The position numbers and the translations under genes are program-made. Positions 45,691 through 55,705 of a stretch of 64,000 nt of DNA are shown here, piece after piece. A model generated the notes under the pieces. The model searched no databases and had not been told where the DNA came from. It saw only the letters and a program-made list of their open reading frames with translations. Source of the stretch: Gammaproteobacteria bacterium (GTDB lineage Bacteria; Pseudomonadota; Gammaproteobacteria; SZUA-229); the NCBI GenBank assembly GCA_022340645.1, contig JAJDNP010000013.1:1-64000 (forward strand), read 5' to 3'. Numbering within the stretch: the first letter of the stretch is position 1; every line of letters starts with the position of its first letter.

Positions 45691-45743
45691 TGCTTTTTAA
45701 AATGCGACCCCGTAAATATTAAAAAATGGGTAGACTTGCAACA

Positions 45744-45781
45744 TTGTCATATAACCGTCACACCTTGTAATAACCTTGTAA
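45744..45781 (+). promoter_or_regulatory. Two adjacent Pho boxes before pstC
   Basis: TTGTCAT-ATAA-CCGTCAC matches the PhoB-binding pattern of two 7-bp repeats with a 4-bp spacer. It is followed by CTTGTAA-TAAC-CTTGTAA with the same 11-bp period. Located about 25-60 bp before the pstC start, so PhoB activation under phosphate limitation is expected. Confidence 0.8.
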
Positions 45782-45804
45782 CATTCCAGGGATAAACTTC
45801 GGCC

Positions 45805-48003
45805 ATGAAAAATCCGTCATTACAGGTACGCTACAATCGCAGGGCCTTCAAGGACCGTCTGGCACGGTATTTCGTGGCCTCGGGCGGCATTAGTGTCATT
45901 ATCGCTATCCTGTTGATTTTCTTCTATTTGCTTTATGTTGTAATCCCGATGTTCGAACCGGCTGAAATCAGGGAAAGTGCTAGCTACAGGGCGCCGGGTG
46001 ACGGTAAAACCCTGCAGCTTGGCCTTGAAGAACAGGGCACCGTTGGCGTCAGGTTCACCAGTGAGGGCCATGTTATTTTCTTTAAAACGGATTCGGGAAA
46101 AATAATACGTGACGAAAATCTGCATTTACCTGCCAGCATAACCAGCGTTGCCGCAAATCTCAACCTTGTCGCACTGGCGCTGGAAAACGGCTCTGTATTG
46201 GCAATCCGGTATAAATTTGACCTGAGTTACCCGGGCGATGTCCGGACCCTGACGCCCGTGCTTGATTATCCGCTCGGCAAGGACCCGTTAGTACTGGACG
46301 AATCCGGTGCGGCTTTATCACATATCGATATACAGCTAAGCGATGATGTCGTGGGCGTGGCTGCCACCACAAATGACAATCGCCTGGTGTTTGCCCGTTA
46401 TCAGCGTGAAGAATCATTTATCAGCGGCGATATCAGCATCGAACTCGAATCCAGGTCTGAACAGCCATTTCAGGGTGAAATCTATGCCGTGGCGCTGACA
46501 CCTGGACTGGACCACTTCTACGCTTCTGCAGAAAACGGCAGGCTGTTCGATTATTCGCTAGATGAAGATGGCTTTGATGGCAAAAAAAGAACGTACAATC
46601 TTGAACACAAAATCACCCGGCTGAAACTGCTGCTCGGTGGCTCATCACTACTGGCAGGGATGGAAAACGGTGAAGTGCAACAATGGATGTCCGTGCGAAA
46701 AGACGGCGGCAGAGAACTGGTCTATATTCGTAATTTCGTTAAAAACAGGCAGGCAGTCAGTTATATTGCAACTGAACAGCAACGCAAAGGTTTTGCTGTT
46801 GCAGACAATCGCGGCAATATCACGATCAACTATTCAACCTCACAGAGAACGCTGGCAAGCATTAATACCGCAAACACCCTTGTCGACCAGATGGCGTGGT
46901 CGCCCAGGGCACAGAATTTGATAGTGAGTGACAGTAATAACCTGGTACATTTTTATAAAGTAGATAATGAATACCCGGAAGTTTCCTGGGACGTGTTATG
47001 GGAAAAAGTCTGGTATGAAGGTTATGACGAAGCGGATTATATCTGGCAGTCATCTGCCTCAACCAATGAGTTCGAAGCCAAATTCAGCTTGATGCCTTTA
47101 TCCTTCGGCACCATCAAAGCCGCCTTTTACGCCATGATTTTTGCCGTGCCCATCGCCATTTTTGGCGCCATGTTTACTGCCCAGTTTATGGCGCCGCGTA
47201 TGCGTCAGACGGTTAAGCCGGCGATTGAAATCATGGAGGCGCTGCCGACCGTTATCCTTGGTTTTCTTGCAGGTCTTTGGCTGGCGCCCTATGTTGAAAC
47301 ACATCTGGCTGGTATCTTTACCCTGCTGATAATATTGCCGGTCGGTTTTTTATTATGCGCCTGGCTCTGGGGTTTTGTCCCGAACAAATCGGCATTCGAA
47401 GGCTGGGAAGCCGCGCTATTAGTTCCAGTGGTGCTGCTTTTAATCTGGATCTCCACAGCTTTGAGTTCACCTGTTGAAACACTGTTTTTCAATGGCAGCC
47501 TGCGTAACTACATGAGTAATGTATGGGGGCTGGACTATGACCAGCGCAACGCACTGGTCGTCGGCCTGATTATGGGATTTGCCGTTATCCCTACCATATT
47601 TTCGATTGCCGAAGACGCCCTGTTCGGGGTGCCGCAGCACCTGGTACGGGGTTCCCTGGCGCTTGGCGCAACGCGCTGGCAAACCATGACGAGCGTGGTT
47701 CTGCCTGCAGCCAGTCCTGGCATATTCTCTGCAGTGATGATGGGGTTTGGCCGCGCCGTAGGTGAAACCATGATCGTGCTTATGGCGACAGGCAATACCC
47801 CGGTAATGGATATGAGCATTTTCCAGGGTATGCGGACACTGGCGGCAAACCTGGCGGTAGAAGTGCCGGAAGCGGAAGTTTTCAGCACCCACTATCGCGT
47901 ACTGTTCCTTGCGGCATTAATCCTGTTCCTGTTCACTTTTGTGTTCAATACATTAGCAGAACTTATCCGCCACAGATTACGGCAAAGGTATAGCGAACTA
48001 TGA
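45805..48003 (+). CDS. pstC: Phosphate ABC transporter permease PstC, long form
   Basis: 732 residues, over twice the E. coli length. One membrane segment near 28-50 is followed by a soluble region of about 380 residues with beta-propeller-like repeats. The MetI-type permease domain occupies the last 300 residues (EAA loop region FGVPQHLVRGSLALGATRWQ; GRAVGETMIVLMA). Long PstC forms occur in many marine and chemolithotrophic proteobacteria. Its stop overlaps the pstA start (ATGA), so the two are translationally coupled. Pho boxes lie upstream. Confidence 0.94.
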   Translation: MKNPSLQVRYNRRAFKDRLARYFVASGGISVIIAILLIFFYLLYVVIPMFEPAEIRESASYRAPGDGKTLQLGLEEQGTVGVRFTSEGHVIFFKTDSGKIIRDENLHLPASITSVAANLNLVALALENGSVLAIRYKFDLSYPGDVRTLTPVLDYPLGKDPLVLDESGAALSHIDIQLSDDVVGVAATTNDNRLVFARYQREESFISGDISIELESRSEQPFQGEIYAVALTPGLDHFYASAENGRLFDYSLDEDGFDGKKRTYNLEHKITRLKLLLGGSSLLAGMENGEVQQWMSVRKDGGRELVYIRNFVKNRQAVSYIATEQQRKGFAVADNRGNITINYSTSQRTLASINTANTLVDQMAWSPRAQNLIVSDSNNLVHFYKVDNEYPEVSWDVLWEKVWYEGYDEADYIWQSSASTNEFEAKFSLMPLSFGTIKAAFYAMIFAVPIAIFGAMFTAQFMAPRMRQTVKPAIEIMEALPTVILGFLAGLWLAPYVETHLAGIFTLLIILPVGFLLCAWLWGFVPNKSAFEGWEAALLVPVVLLLIWISTALSSPVETLFFNGSLRNYMSNVWGLDYDQRNALVVGLIMGFAVIPTIFSIAEDALFGVPQHLVRGSLALGATRWQTMTSVVLPAASPGIFSAVMMGFGRAVGETMIVLMATGNTPVMDMSIFQGMRTLAANLAVEVPEAEVFSTHYRVLFLAALILFLFTFVFNTLAELIRHRLRQRYSEL

Positions 48004-49670
48004 TTAACCCGCGGTTAAATCAGTGGTTCAAAACCGGCACCCCGTGGATCTGGCTGAATGCCGGCGCGATTGCTATCGCACTGGTCGCCGTGTTCGGACT
48101 GTTAATGTTGATATTAATGCGCGGCATGAGCCATTTCTGGCCGGCAGATGTTCAGGCTTTTTATTATAAAAACAATGAAAACGCCCTGACTGTTATTGGA
48201 GAAATCGTCGAATCCGAAACGATACCGATTGATACGCTGCCCGATTTCAAAAAAATACGAAACACTCAAGCAGGTGATAAGACTGTAACACGATATCTGG
48301 TTAAAACCGGCAACCGTGATATTTTAGGCAGTGACTTTAGATGGCTATACGACATTAACCTGGTTAAAACCGAACAGCCGAAAAACCTGATGGTGCTCGA
48401 ACGCGTTGAGTGGGGAAACTTTTACGGTTTTCTCAACACCGTGTATGAAAACGACCAGATGGTTGCTGAAGGTGAAACGGCGTGGCCGGAATTCATTAAG
48501 CGCCTGCATCGTGTCATCGATATACGCAAACAGATCCTGCAGCTGGAACGTGTCAAGATTGGCGCGGTTAATTACCAGCTGGAGCGGATACGACTGAAGG
48601 AGAGACGACTGCAGCTGAATAACGATTTGTCTGATGCAGCAAAGAAAGAAATAGAAACTCAACGCAGCGAATTAAAACAGCAATATAGTGACTTATTAAA
48701 ACAGACAAAAGAACTTTATCAGCAGATCAATCGTGATTCGATTCGCGCCACGGTGATGGATGGCAGCGAAGTTACCGTGCCACTGAAAAAAGTTGTTAAA
48801 GCCTGGCAGCCCAATAAAATGACACTATGGAACAAGCTTGGCTTCTATATGCATTCGCTATGGGATTTCATTACCGAGGATCCTCGCGAAGCAAACACCG
48901 AGGGCGGTATTTTTCCTGCTATTTTCGGCACCGTGATGATGGTAATGTTAATGGCCGTACTGGTCACGCCATTTGGTGTCATTGCAGCCGTTTACCTGCG
49001 TGAATATGCAAAACAGGGCGTGTTGACGCGTATCATCCGCATCGCGGTAAACAATCTCGCCGGGGTGCCTTCTATTGTATACGGGGTGTTTGGCCTGGGA
49101 TTTTTCGTTTATTTCCTCGGCGGTAATATCGATGCCCTGTTTTTCCCGGAAGCGCTCCCCTCACCCACTTTTGGCACACCGGGTTTATTGTGGTCGTCGC
49201 TCACCCTTGCGCTGCTCACCCTGCCCGTTGTAATCGTCGCCACTGAAGAAGGCCTGTCGCGCATCCCCAAAAGTTTACGCGAAGGCAGCCTCGGACTGGG
49301 AGCAACCAAAGCTGAAACATTGTGGCGAGTTGTTTTACCTATGGCAAGCCCGGCCATTATGACCGGACTGATATTAGCAATAGCCCGTGCCGCTGGTGAA
49401 GTTGCGCCATTAATGCTGGTTGGCGTAGTAAAACTTGCGCCCAGCCTGCCACTGGACGGTAACTTTCCGTATTTACATCTTGACCGGAAATTCATGCACC
49501 TGGGATTTCATATTTACGATGTAGGCTTTCAGAGCCCGAATGTAGAGGCCGCCAGGCCACTGGTCTATGCCACATCGTTTTTGCTTGTTGTGGTTATTGT
49601 TACGCTTAATATAACTGCTATTAATTTAAGAAACAGGCTGCGTGAGAAATATCGCGCACTTGACGGCTGA
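48000..49670 (+). CDS. pstA: Phosphate ABC transporter permease PstA, long form
   Basis: 556 residues. An N-terminal membrane helix (about 15-45) precedes an inserted soluble region of about 250 residues with a coiled coil (RLKERRLQLNNDLSDAAKKE). The permease domain (about 305-556) carries RIPKSLREGSLGLGATKAET and ARAAGEVAPLMLVG. It pairs with long PstC; both inserts probably contact each other in the periplasm, which is inference. Confidence 0.94.
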   Translation: MINPRLNQWFKTGTPWIWLNAGAIAIALVAVFGLLMLILMRGMSHFWPADVQAFYYKNNENALTVIGEIVESETIPIDTLPDFKKIRNTQAGDKTVTRYLVKTGNRDILGSDFRWLYDINLVKTEQPKNLMVLERVEWGNFYGFLNTVYENDQMVAEGETAWPEFIKRLHRVIDIRKQILQLERVKIGAVNYQLERIRLKERRLQLNNDLSDAAKKEIETQRSELKQQYSDLLKQTKELYQQINRDSIRATVMDGSEVTVPLKKVVKAWQPNKMTLWNKLGFYMHSLWDFITEDPREANTEGGIFPAIFGTVMMVMLMAVLVTPFGVIAAVYLREYAKQGVLTRIIRIAVNNLAGVPSIVYGVFGLGFFVYFLGGNIDALFFPEALPSPTFGTPGLLWSSLTLALLTLPVVIVATEEGLSRIPKSLREGSLGLGATKAETLWRVVLPMASPAIMTGLILAIARAAGEVAPLMLVGVVKLAPSLPLDGNFPYLHLDRKFMHLGFHIYDVGFQSPNVEAARPLVYATSFLLVVVIVTLNITAINLRNRLREKYRALDG

Positions 49671-49707
49671 TTGAATATCTCTGGCCTGAATGAATCTGGG
49701 AAACATT

Positions 49708-50529
49708 ATGACTGAAACTGTCGCAACAAAAATCGATCCTGCAATACTGCCTGGCTCATCAGCCACGACTGACAGTACGATTTGTATGGATGTGAATAAC
49801 CTGAACCTGTTTTACGGAGAAAGCCGTGCGTTAACCGATGTCAGCTTTCAGATGAAAAAGAACCAGGTCACTGCATTTATCGGTCCCAGTGGCTGCGGCA
49901 AATCTACCCTGTTACGCTGCTTCAACCGCATGAACGATCTGGTGGATAGTGTACGTGTCACGGGCGAAATCATTCTCGATGGAAAAAATATTTATGCCCC
50001 TGATGTTGATGTAACATCACTTAGGCAACGCGTTGGCATGGTGTTTCAAAAACCTAACCCATTCCCGATGAGCATATTTGAAAATGTCGCATACGGTTTA
50101 CGTTTACAGGGTATCAACAAGCGCAGATTATTAGAAGAAAAAGTAGAATGGGCGCTTAAGGGCGCCGCTTTATGGAGCGAAGTTAAAGATCGGCTGAGTG
50201 AAAGTGCACTGGGTCTGTCTGGCGGACAGCAGCAACGCCTGGTTATTGCGCGCGCCATCGCCATTGAACCGGAGATTTTATTACTCGATGAACCCGCATC
50301 CGCGCTTGACCCGATATCCACGCTAAAAATTGAAGAGCTGATATACGAATTAAAATCAAAGTACACCATCCTTATTGTCACTCACAATATGCAGCAGGCG
50401 GCCCGCGTGTCCGATGAAACCGGTTTTATGTATTTAGGTGAAATGATCGAGTTTGGCGATACCAATAAAATATTTACCAACCCGGCAAAGAAACAAACTG
50501 AGGATTACATCACCGGCCGATACGGCTGA
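49708..50529 (+). CDS. pstB: Phosphate ABC transporter ATP-binding protein PstB
   Basis: 273 residues. Walker [10 protein letters not shown], signature LSGGQQQRL, Walker [15 protein letters not shown]-loop VTHNMQQA. PstB-specific NRMNDLV follows the Walker A helix. I prefer ATG 49708 (GGGAAAC upstream) to ATG 49690. Energises phosphate uptake with PstCA and PstS and takes part in PhoR control through PhoU. Confidence 0.96.
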   Translation: MTETVATKIDPAILPGSSATTDSTICMDVNNLNLFYGESRALTDVSFQMKKNQVTAFIGPSGCGKSTLLRCFNRMNDLVDSVRVTGEIILDGKNIYAPDVDVTSLRQRVGMVFQKPNPFPMSIFENVAYGLRLQGINKRRLLEEKVEWALKGAALWSEVKDRLSESALGLSGGQQQRLVIARAIAIEPEILLLDEPASALDPISTLKIEELIYELKSKYTILIVTHNMQQAARVSDETGFMYLGEMIEFGDTNKIFTNPAKKQTEDYITGRYG

Positions 50530-50584
50530 ATACCTTGATGACGATATGCAGCCGTAAAAATATTTAACCTGACGAGATTAGATT

Positions 50585-51301
50585 ATGGATTCAAATAATA
50601 TAAGCCATCATATTTCCCATAAGTTTGACGAGGAAATGGAAAACCTGCACAACCAGGTTTTAAAAATGGGGGGCCTGGTAGAACAGCAGATTTCCGGCGC
50701 AATCGAAGCATTAAAATACTCAAACGCACCGGATGCTGAAAAAATCATTCTCCAGGACCATAAAGTCAATGCACTCGAAGTTGCTATAGATGAAGCCTGC
50801 ACCAGAATACTGGCAAAGCGTCAACCTGCAGCCTCTGACTTGCGCATGGTCATCGCCGTAATCAAAACCATTACCGACCTCGAACGCATCGGCGATGAAG
50901 CAGAAAGAATAGCGAAGATGGCATTAAATCTCGCGGAAAATGATACCCCCATTCATAGCCGTTTCGCGGGCATACGTCATCTTGGTGAACAGGTAAAACA
51001 GATGGTGCATGATGTGCTCGACGCCTATGCCCGGCTGAGTGTGGACGCAGCACTCAAAGTAGTTCGCGAAGACAATAATACTGACAAGGATTATCAGGAT
51101 CTGATGCGCATGCTGATTACCTATATGATGGAAGATCCCAGAACGATTTCCCAGGTACTGGATATGATATGGGCAGCACGCGCCCTGGAGCGCATCGGCG
51201 ATCACGCAAAAAACATCGGTGAATATGTCATTTACCTGGTTAAAGGCAAAGACATTCGCCATCTTGATTTAGATGAAGTTGAAAAAGATATATTATCATG
51301 A
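50585..51301 (+). CDS. phoU: Phosphate signalling protein PhoU
   Basis: 238 residues, two three-helix bundles with the repeated metal-binding pattern E/DxxxD (DLERIGDEAERIAKMA and ALERIGDHAKNIGEYV). Negative regulator connecting PstSCAB with PhoR. Its stop overlaps phoB (ATGA), an unusual tight link because phoBR is often a separate operon. Confidence 0.96.
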   Translation: MDSNNISHHISHKFDEEMENLHNQVLKMGGLVEQQISGAIEALKYSNAPDAEKIILQDHKVNALEVAIDEACTRILAKRQPAASDLRMVIAVIKTITDLERIGDEAERIAKMALNLAENDTPIHSRFAGIRHLGEQVKQMVHDVLDAYARLSVDAALKVVREDNNTDKDYQDLMRMLITYMMEDPRTISQVLDMIWAARALERIGDHAKNIGEYVIYLVKGKDIRHLDLDEVEKDILS

Positions 51302-51978
51302 AACATGCAAACATACTGATTGTTGAGGATGATCCAGGCATACAGGATATGCTAAATTTTTCATTGTCCACAGAAGGCTACACGCTGCACACTGTATCAA
51401 CAGTAAAAGATGCCTGGGCAACGATTGAAAATAAATCTATTGATCTGGTACTGCTTGACTGGATGCTGCCGGATAATAGCGGTATTGATCTATTACACCG
51501 TATCCGCAAATATCATTCTAAACTGCCGGTCATCATGATAACCGCCAAAGCAGAAGAAGAAGATAGAATCCTCGGACTGGATGTTGGCGCCGATGACTAC
51601 GTAACCAAACCCTTTTCTGTTCGTGAGTTAAACTCAAGAATTCAGGCACTGTTGCGGCGCGTTATGCCTGATGAACAGCCTTTGCAAATTGGTGAGTTAT
51701 ACCTGGACCCGGCAAGCCATCGTGTGAAAGTTAAGCACACGCCTTTAGAATTATCACCGACCGAGTTTCGTTTACTGCACCATTTTATGTCAAACACTGA
51801 TCGAGTATTTTCCCGAACCCAGTTACTCGACCAGGTATGGGGCCCCCAGGTTTATGTTGAAGAACGTACCGTTGATGTCCATATCAGACGTCTGCGCAAG
51901 CAGCTTGCACCATTCAAGCTGGACTCACTATTGCAAACAGTTCATGGCAGTGGATATCGTTTCTCCAGACTGCGATAA
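51298..51978 (+). CDS. phoB: Phosphate regulon response regulator PhoB
   Basis: 226 residues, OmpR type. Receiver with VEDDPGIQ, phospho-acceptor Asp in LLDWMLPD, Lys in VTKPFS. Winged-helix domain with LSPTEFRLLHHFM and TVDVHIRRLRKQL. Activator of Pho-box promoters such as those before pstC and pstS. Confidence 0.96.
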   Translation: MKHANILIVEDDPGIQDMLNFSLSTEGYTLHTVSTVKDAWATIENKSIDLVLLDWMLPDNSGIDLLHRIRKYHSKLPVIMITAKAEEEDRILGLDVGADDYVTKPFSVRELNSRIQALLRRVMPDEQPLQIGELYLDPASHRVKVKHTPLELSPTEFRLLHHFMSNTDRVFSRTQLLDQVWGPQVYVEERTVDVHIRRLRKQLAPFKLDSLLQTVHGSGYRFSRLR

Positions 51979-51984
51979 TAAACC

Positions 51985-53274
51985 ATGGCTTCGACAATAA
52001 GGCGTGAACTAATATTTGTTATATTGTGGATATTATTATTATTAGTGGCAGGCACCCTTTATGATCTAGTATTTGAGTTTCTTTTTGCCGGTTTACTGGT
52101 TTACGTGATATGGAATTTTTATAACCTGAATATGCTGAGTAAATGGCTGGCTAACCCGTCAAAAAAAACGCCTGAGGTTTTTGGCATTTGGGATGACATA
52201 TACTATCAGCTCTATCATCTCTATAAACGTCAGCGCAAAGCTCGACGTAAACTGACCTCGATTCTCAAACGCTTTCAAAAATCCACGCAGGCACTGCCGG
52301 AAGCTACCATTGCATTGAATAAAGCAAATGAAATCGAGTGGTTCAATCCGGCCGCCAGGCAAATGTTTAACTTGCATCCGGGTCTTGATATCGGCCAGCG
52401 TATTTACAATTTAGTTCGACAGCCAAAGTTCGTAAATTACCTGCTGAAAAAAGACTTTAAAAAACCGCTTGAATTTACTCTCAAGGGGAAAAAAATAAAT
52501 ATATCCATCACTCCCTATGGCGATGGTCAATATTTGGTAAGCGCGCGTGATATCACCGCACAAAGCCAGCTTGATGATATGCGGCGTGACTTTATCTCCA
52601 ATGCATCCCATGAATTACGCACCCCGCTCACGGTGATGTCTGGTTATATTGAATACCTGCAGGACAAAACTGACGATACAACAAAACACCCGCTGGAAAA
52701 AATCCAGCAGCAAACTGTACGCATGGATAAAATTATCAGTGAACTGATTGACCTGGCGAAGCTGGAATCGGCATCCGCTGTTGATTACACAAAAACGGTT
52801 GATATTGTAACTTTATTGAATGAAGCATATAAAGAAGCGCTTTCTTTTGATCAGAATAAACATCATATTGAACTGGCATTTGAAGCAGAAGGTTCAGCCA
52901 GCAAACCCGCTGCAGAATTATATGGTTGTTACGAAGAATTACGCATGGCCATTTCAAACCTGCTTACCAATGCCATACGTTACACGCCTGAAAACGGTAA
53001 TATAAAGCTGTATGCCAGCACACACGATAAAGGATTATCTATTTGTGTGCAGGACAGTGGTGTAGGTATCAGCGAAGAACATATTCCCAGGTTAACCGAG
53101 CGTTTTTATCGTGTCGATGCCGGCCGTTCGAGTGAGAAAGGCGGGACCGGGCTGGGGCTCGCCATTGTCAAACAGATACTCGACCGGCATAGCGCCAGTT
53201 TAAACATAGTAAGCAAACCGAATGAAGGCAGCAATTTTTGTTGTAACTTCCCTCTCTCCAGCATAAAGAGCTAA
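51985..53274 (+). CDS. phoR: Phosphate regulon sensor kinase PhoR
   Basis: 429 residues. Two N-terminal hydrophobic helices (about 9-50), a PAS domain (about 100-190), HisKA with the phospho-His in ISNASHELRTPLT, and an HATPase (NLLTNAIRYTPENG; GGTGLGLAIVK). Starts 6 bp after phoB. Standard phosphate sensor acting through PhoU and Pst. Confidence 0.96.
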   Translation: MASTIRRELIFVILWILLLLVAGTLYDLVFEFLFAGLLVYVIWNFYNLNMLSKWLANPSKKTPEVFGIWDDIYYQLYHLYKRQRKARRKLTSILKRFQKSTQALPEATIALNKANEIEWFNPAARQMFNLHPGLDIGQRIYNLVRQPKFVNYLLKKDFKKPLEFTLKGKKINISITPYGDGQYLVSARDITAQSQLDDMRRDFISNASHELRTPLTVMSGYIEYLQDKTDDTTKHPLEKIQQQTVRMDKIISELIDLAKLESASAVDYTKTVDIVTLLNEAYKEALSFDQNKHHIELAFEAEGSASKPAAELYGCYEELRMAISNLLTNAIRYTPENGNIKLYASTHDKGLSICVQDSGVGISEEHIPRLTERFYRVDAGRSSEKGGTGLGLAIVKQILDRHSASLNIVSKPNEGSNFCCNFPLSSIKS

Positions 53275-53294
53275 ACAGTTATCTCTTAACAATA

Positions 53295-53323
53295 ATGTAA
53301 CATCCCTGTCATATAACTTTCAC
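53295..53323 (+). promoter_or_regulatory. Triple-repeat Pho box before pstS
   Basis: ATGTAAC-ATCC-CTGTCAT-ATAA-CTTTCAC gives three 7-bp direct repeats with an exact 11-bp period, the PhoB-binding arrangement. It lies 50-78 bp upstream of pstS, showing pstS has its own promoter. Confidence 0.82.
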
Positions 53324-53372
53324 AATCGTTACTCAAAATACTGATACTAACTATAACTGGAGTTTTATAATA

Positions 53373-54362
53373 ATGATATACAAACGATTTATAACCATTG
53401 CAAATACGGCATTAACCGCCGGTATTCTAAGCATTGGCCTGTTAACAGCAAGCAGCGCATCCGCGGTATCTGTAGACAAAGGCATCCCGGAATACAAAGC
53501 TGTTAGCGGAATTTCCGGCAACCTGTCCAGCGTGGGTTCTGATACCCTGGCCAACCTGATGACATTATGGGCAGAGGCATATAAACGTACATACCCAAAT
53601 GTAAACATCCAGATACAGGCCGCTGGCTCATCAACGGCACCGCCAGCTTTAACCGAAGCCACGTCGAATTTAGGTCCCATGAGCCGCAAGATGAAGTCAA
53701 AGGAAATCGCTGCGTTTGAAGACCGTTATGGCTATAAACCAACAGCTATTCCAGTAGCTATCGATGCATTGGCTGTTTATGTCAACAAGGATAACCCGAT
53801 TAAGGGCATGGCTATACCGGAAGTTGATGCTGTGTTTTCATCAACCAGAAAATGCGGTGCTGACAAGGACATTACCAAATGGGGACAGTTAGGCCTTACA
53901 GGCAGCTGGAGTGGTCGTGATATCCAGATATATGGCCGCAACTCTGTATCCGGCACTTACGGTTATTTCAAAAAGAATGCACTGTGTAAAGGCGACTATA
54001 AAAATAATGTTAATGAGCAGCCTGGCTCCGCCTCGGTCGTGCAGTCAGTATCAAGCTCTATCAACGGCATTGGCTACTCCGGTATCGGTTATAAAACATC
54101 CGGCGTACGCGCCGTACCTTTAACGAAAAAACCAGGTGGAAAATTTATCGAAGCGACCCCTGAAAAAGCTGTATCCGGTGAATACCCGCTATCTCGATTC
54201 CTCTATGTATACGTAAACAAACACCCCAACAAAGATCTGGATCCGCTGGTCAAAGAATTCCTTAAGCTGGTTCTATCAAAACAGGGGCAGGAAGTTGTTA
54301 TAAAGGATGGTTATATTCCATTACCTGAAAAAGTGTTAATGAAATATCTAGAACAAATATAA
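53373..54362 (+). CDS. pstS: Phosphate-binding periplasmic protein PstS
   Basis: 329 residues. Signal peptide with cleavage near ASA (LLTASSASA). Ligand-binding segments include [35 protein letters not shown] and PGSASVVQ. It captures phosphate for PstCAB. Position is unusual: last in the cluster, after phoR, with its own Pho box and a strong terminator, rather than before pstC. Confidence 0.95.
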   Translation: MIYKRFITIANTALTAGILSIGLLTASSASAVSVDKGIPEYKAVSGISGNLSSVGSDTLANLMTLWAEAYKRTYPNVNIQIQAAGSSTAPPALTEATSNLGPMSRKMKSKEIAAFEDRYGYKPTAIPVAIDALAVYVNKDNPIKGMAIPEVDAVFSSTRKCGADKDITKWGQLGLTGSWSGRDIQIYGRNSVSGTYGYFKKNALCKGDYKNNVNEQPGSASVVQSVSSSINGIGYSGIGYKTSGVRAVPLTKKPGGKFIEATPEKAVSGEYPLSRFLYVYVNKHPNKDLDPLVKEFLKLVLSKQGQEVVIKDGYIPLPEKVLMKYLEQI

Positions 54363-54392
54363 AGCGATAAACATTTCTATATATCTAGATGG

Positions 54393-54420
54393 AAAATGCC
54401 GGGCCGGCCCGGCATTTTTT
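54393..54420 (+). terminator. Rho-independent terminator after pstS
   Basis: AAAATGCCGGGCC pairs with GGCCCGGCATTTT, followed by TT. A strong GC stem. The remaining gap to 54762 holds no gene that I can see. Confidence 0.9.
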
Positions 54421-54762
54421 ATTGCCATCAACATTCAAGCAGCTGCAAGGCTCAGTGCTGCAACGCCAGCCGCAACTTGCAGTCGCGTTAAAATTCACAC
54501 CCGTACCACTTTGCCAGGGCATGAACCTTGTTATGAGCATGAAAAACTAATGGGGCTGTTTCAGCTGTTTTGCGTGCGCTGATAAAAAGATCTGTACTAC
54601 GTGAAAAAACTCATACGAATACATTTTTGGGCAAATATCGCTCTAAAGCCCTGCTCTTTCCAGTCTGACTTATGCCAGTCGTCCGGGTTAATAAACAATG
54701 ACAAATTACAGTGAAGATGAGATGAGAATCAGACTGATGGTATATAGATGAGTCATAAAAAA

Positions 54763-54802
54763 ACAGCGTGCCAGTGAAGATTGACACTGGCACGCTGTTT
54801 TG
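54763..54802 (-). terminator. Terminator of the sulfur globule-like gene
   Basis: ACAGCGTGCCAGTG and CACTGGCACGCTGT form a 13-14-bp stem around an 8-nt loop, flanked by an A-run on the left that gives Us on the minus strand and TTTTG on the right. Confidence 0.88.
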
Positions 54803-54832
54803 TTCTATGCAGCTTTATTCAGTAGACTGAAC

Positions 54833-55258
54833 TTACTTGCTGGTAGCTGCAGGCGCTGCTGGCGCAGCAGGAGCTGGTGGTGGCGCATAGTATGGAGCAT
54901 ATCCATATCCACCATAGTATGGGCGACGATAGTAACCATCATAGTAACGGTTGTCCCAGCGGTTATCCCATCTGTTGCTGTTGTCCCAGCGGTTGTTACC
55001 ATAATAACGGCTGCGGCCGTCACCACGGCCACGGCCGCGTGCGTTACCGCTCATACCAAAGTTAAAGCTGCCGTCAACATCACCGTCAACATCACCGTAA
55101 CCATCGCCATAACCGTCGTTGTACCAGTCATTGCGCCAGTCGTTGTTCCAGTCGTTGTTCCAGTCATTACGATTGTAGCCGTCGTCGTTCCACCATGCAC
55201 TGGCGGTATTTGAGGCAACTAATAATGCTGCAGCTGCTGCAGTTAATAATACTTTCAT
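54833..55258 (-). CDS. Sulfur globule-like protein (SgpC-like)
   Basis: 141 residues. Signal peptide MKVLLTAAAAALLVASNTASA, then a low-complexity mature protein rich in Asn, Asp, Trp, Tyr, Gly and Arg. Tandem NDW repeats come first, then GDGYGDVDGDVDG, the segment FNFGMSGNARGRGRGDG, RWDN repeats, a PYYGGYGYAPYYAP stretch and an Ala/Pro tail. The FNFxMSGxxRG segment and the overall make-up recall sulfur globule envelope proteins of A. vinosum. Such proteins coat periplasmic sulfur deposits. GGAGG precedes ATG 55258. Divergent from sat. Low complexity makes the assignment less firm than the enzymes. Confidence 0.72.
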   Translation of the reverse strand: MKVLLTAAAAALLVASNTASAWWNDDGYNRNDWNNDWNNDWRNDWYNDGYGDGYGDVDGDVDGSFNFGMSGNARGRGRGDGRSRYYGNNRWDNSNRWDNRWDNRYYDGYYRRPYYGGYGYAPYYAPPPAPAAPAAPAATSK

Positions 55259-55705
55259 TAATTTACCCTCCAAAAGGATTAGTTTTTGAACATTTCTCCA
55301 GTCGCTTCTTTACAACTAATCAGTCAAAAACTAATCAGTACAACTGGATACTACCCGAATTAAAACTATACAAAATACGGGCGGTATTAGCAATATTATA
55401 ATAATCGGGATACAAGATTTTGATATATATCAATATTTTTTATCTGTAGCTGCCTTGCGGAACCGTTTCATGATCTATATCAAAACATTAAAACTACCCC
55501 GTTTAGCCGACTACGAAATCCATGCGCATTAAGGTAGAATACGCGCGCTTTTGCGTGGTGGGTAATAATTTGTTAGCGAAACACCGTAATAACTTTCTCA
55601 TTTATGCACCGCCAAATGCCATTAACTAACTAGAAAGATATTTTAAATATTGGGCTGACTCAACGAACATTGCAGGACAGCGTAATAATAACCTGGAGAA
55701 AACAC
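55259..55705. promoter_or_regulatory. Divergent control region between sgp-like gene and sat
   Basis: 447 bp without a gene. Contains TATTCTACC on the minus strand (55533-55541), a 9-mer that also occurs twice upstream of aprB. It also contains ACAACTGGATACTACCCG (about 55338), resembling ACAACTGGATTATTTCCCG upstream of aprB. Ribosome site GGAGAA precedes sat. Confidence 0.4.
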
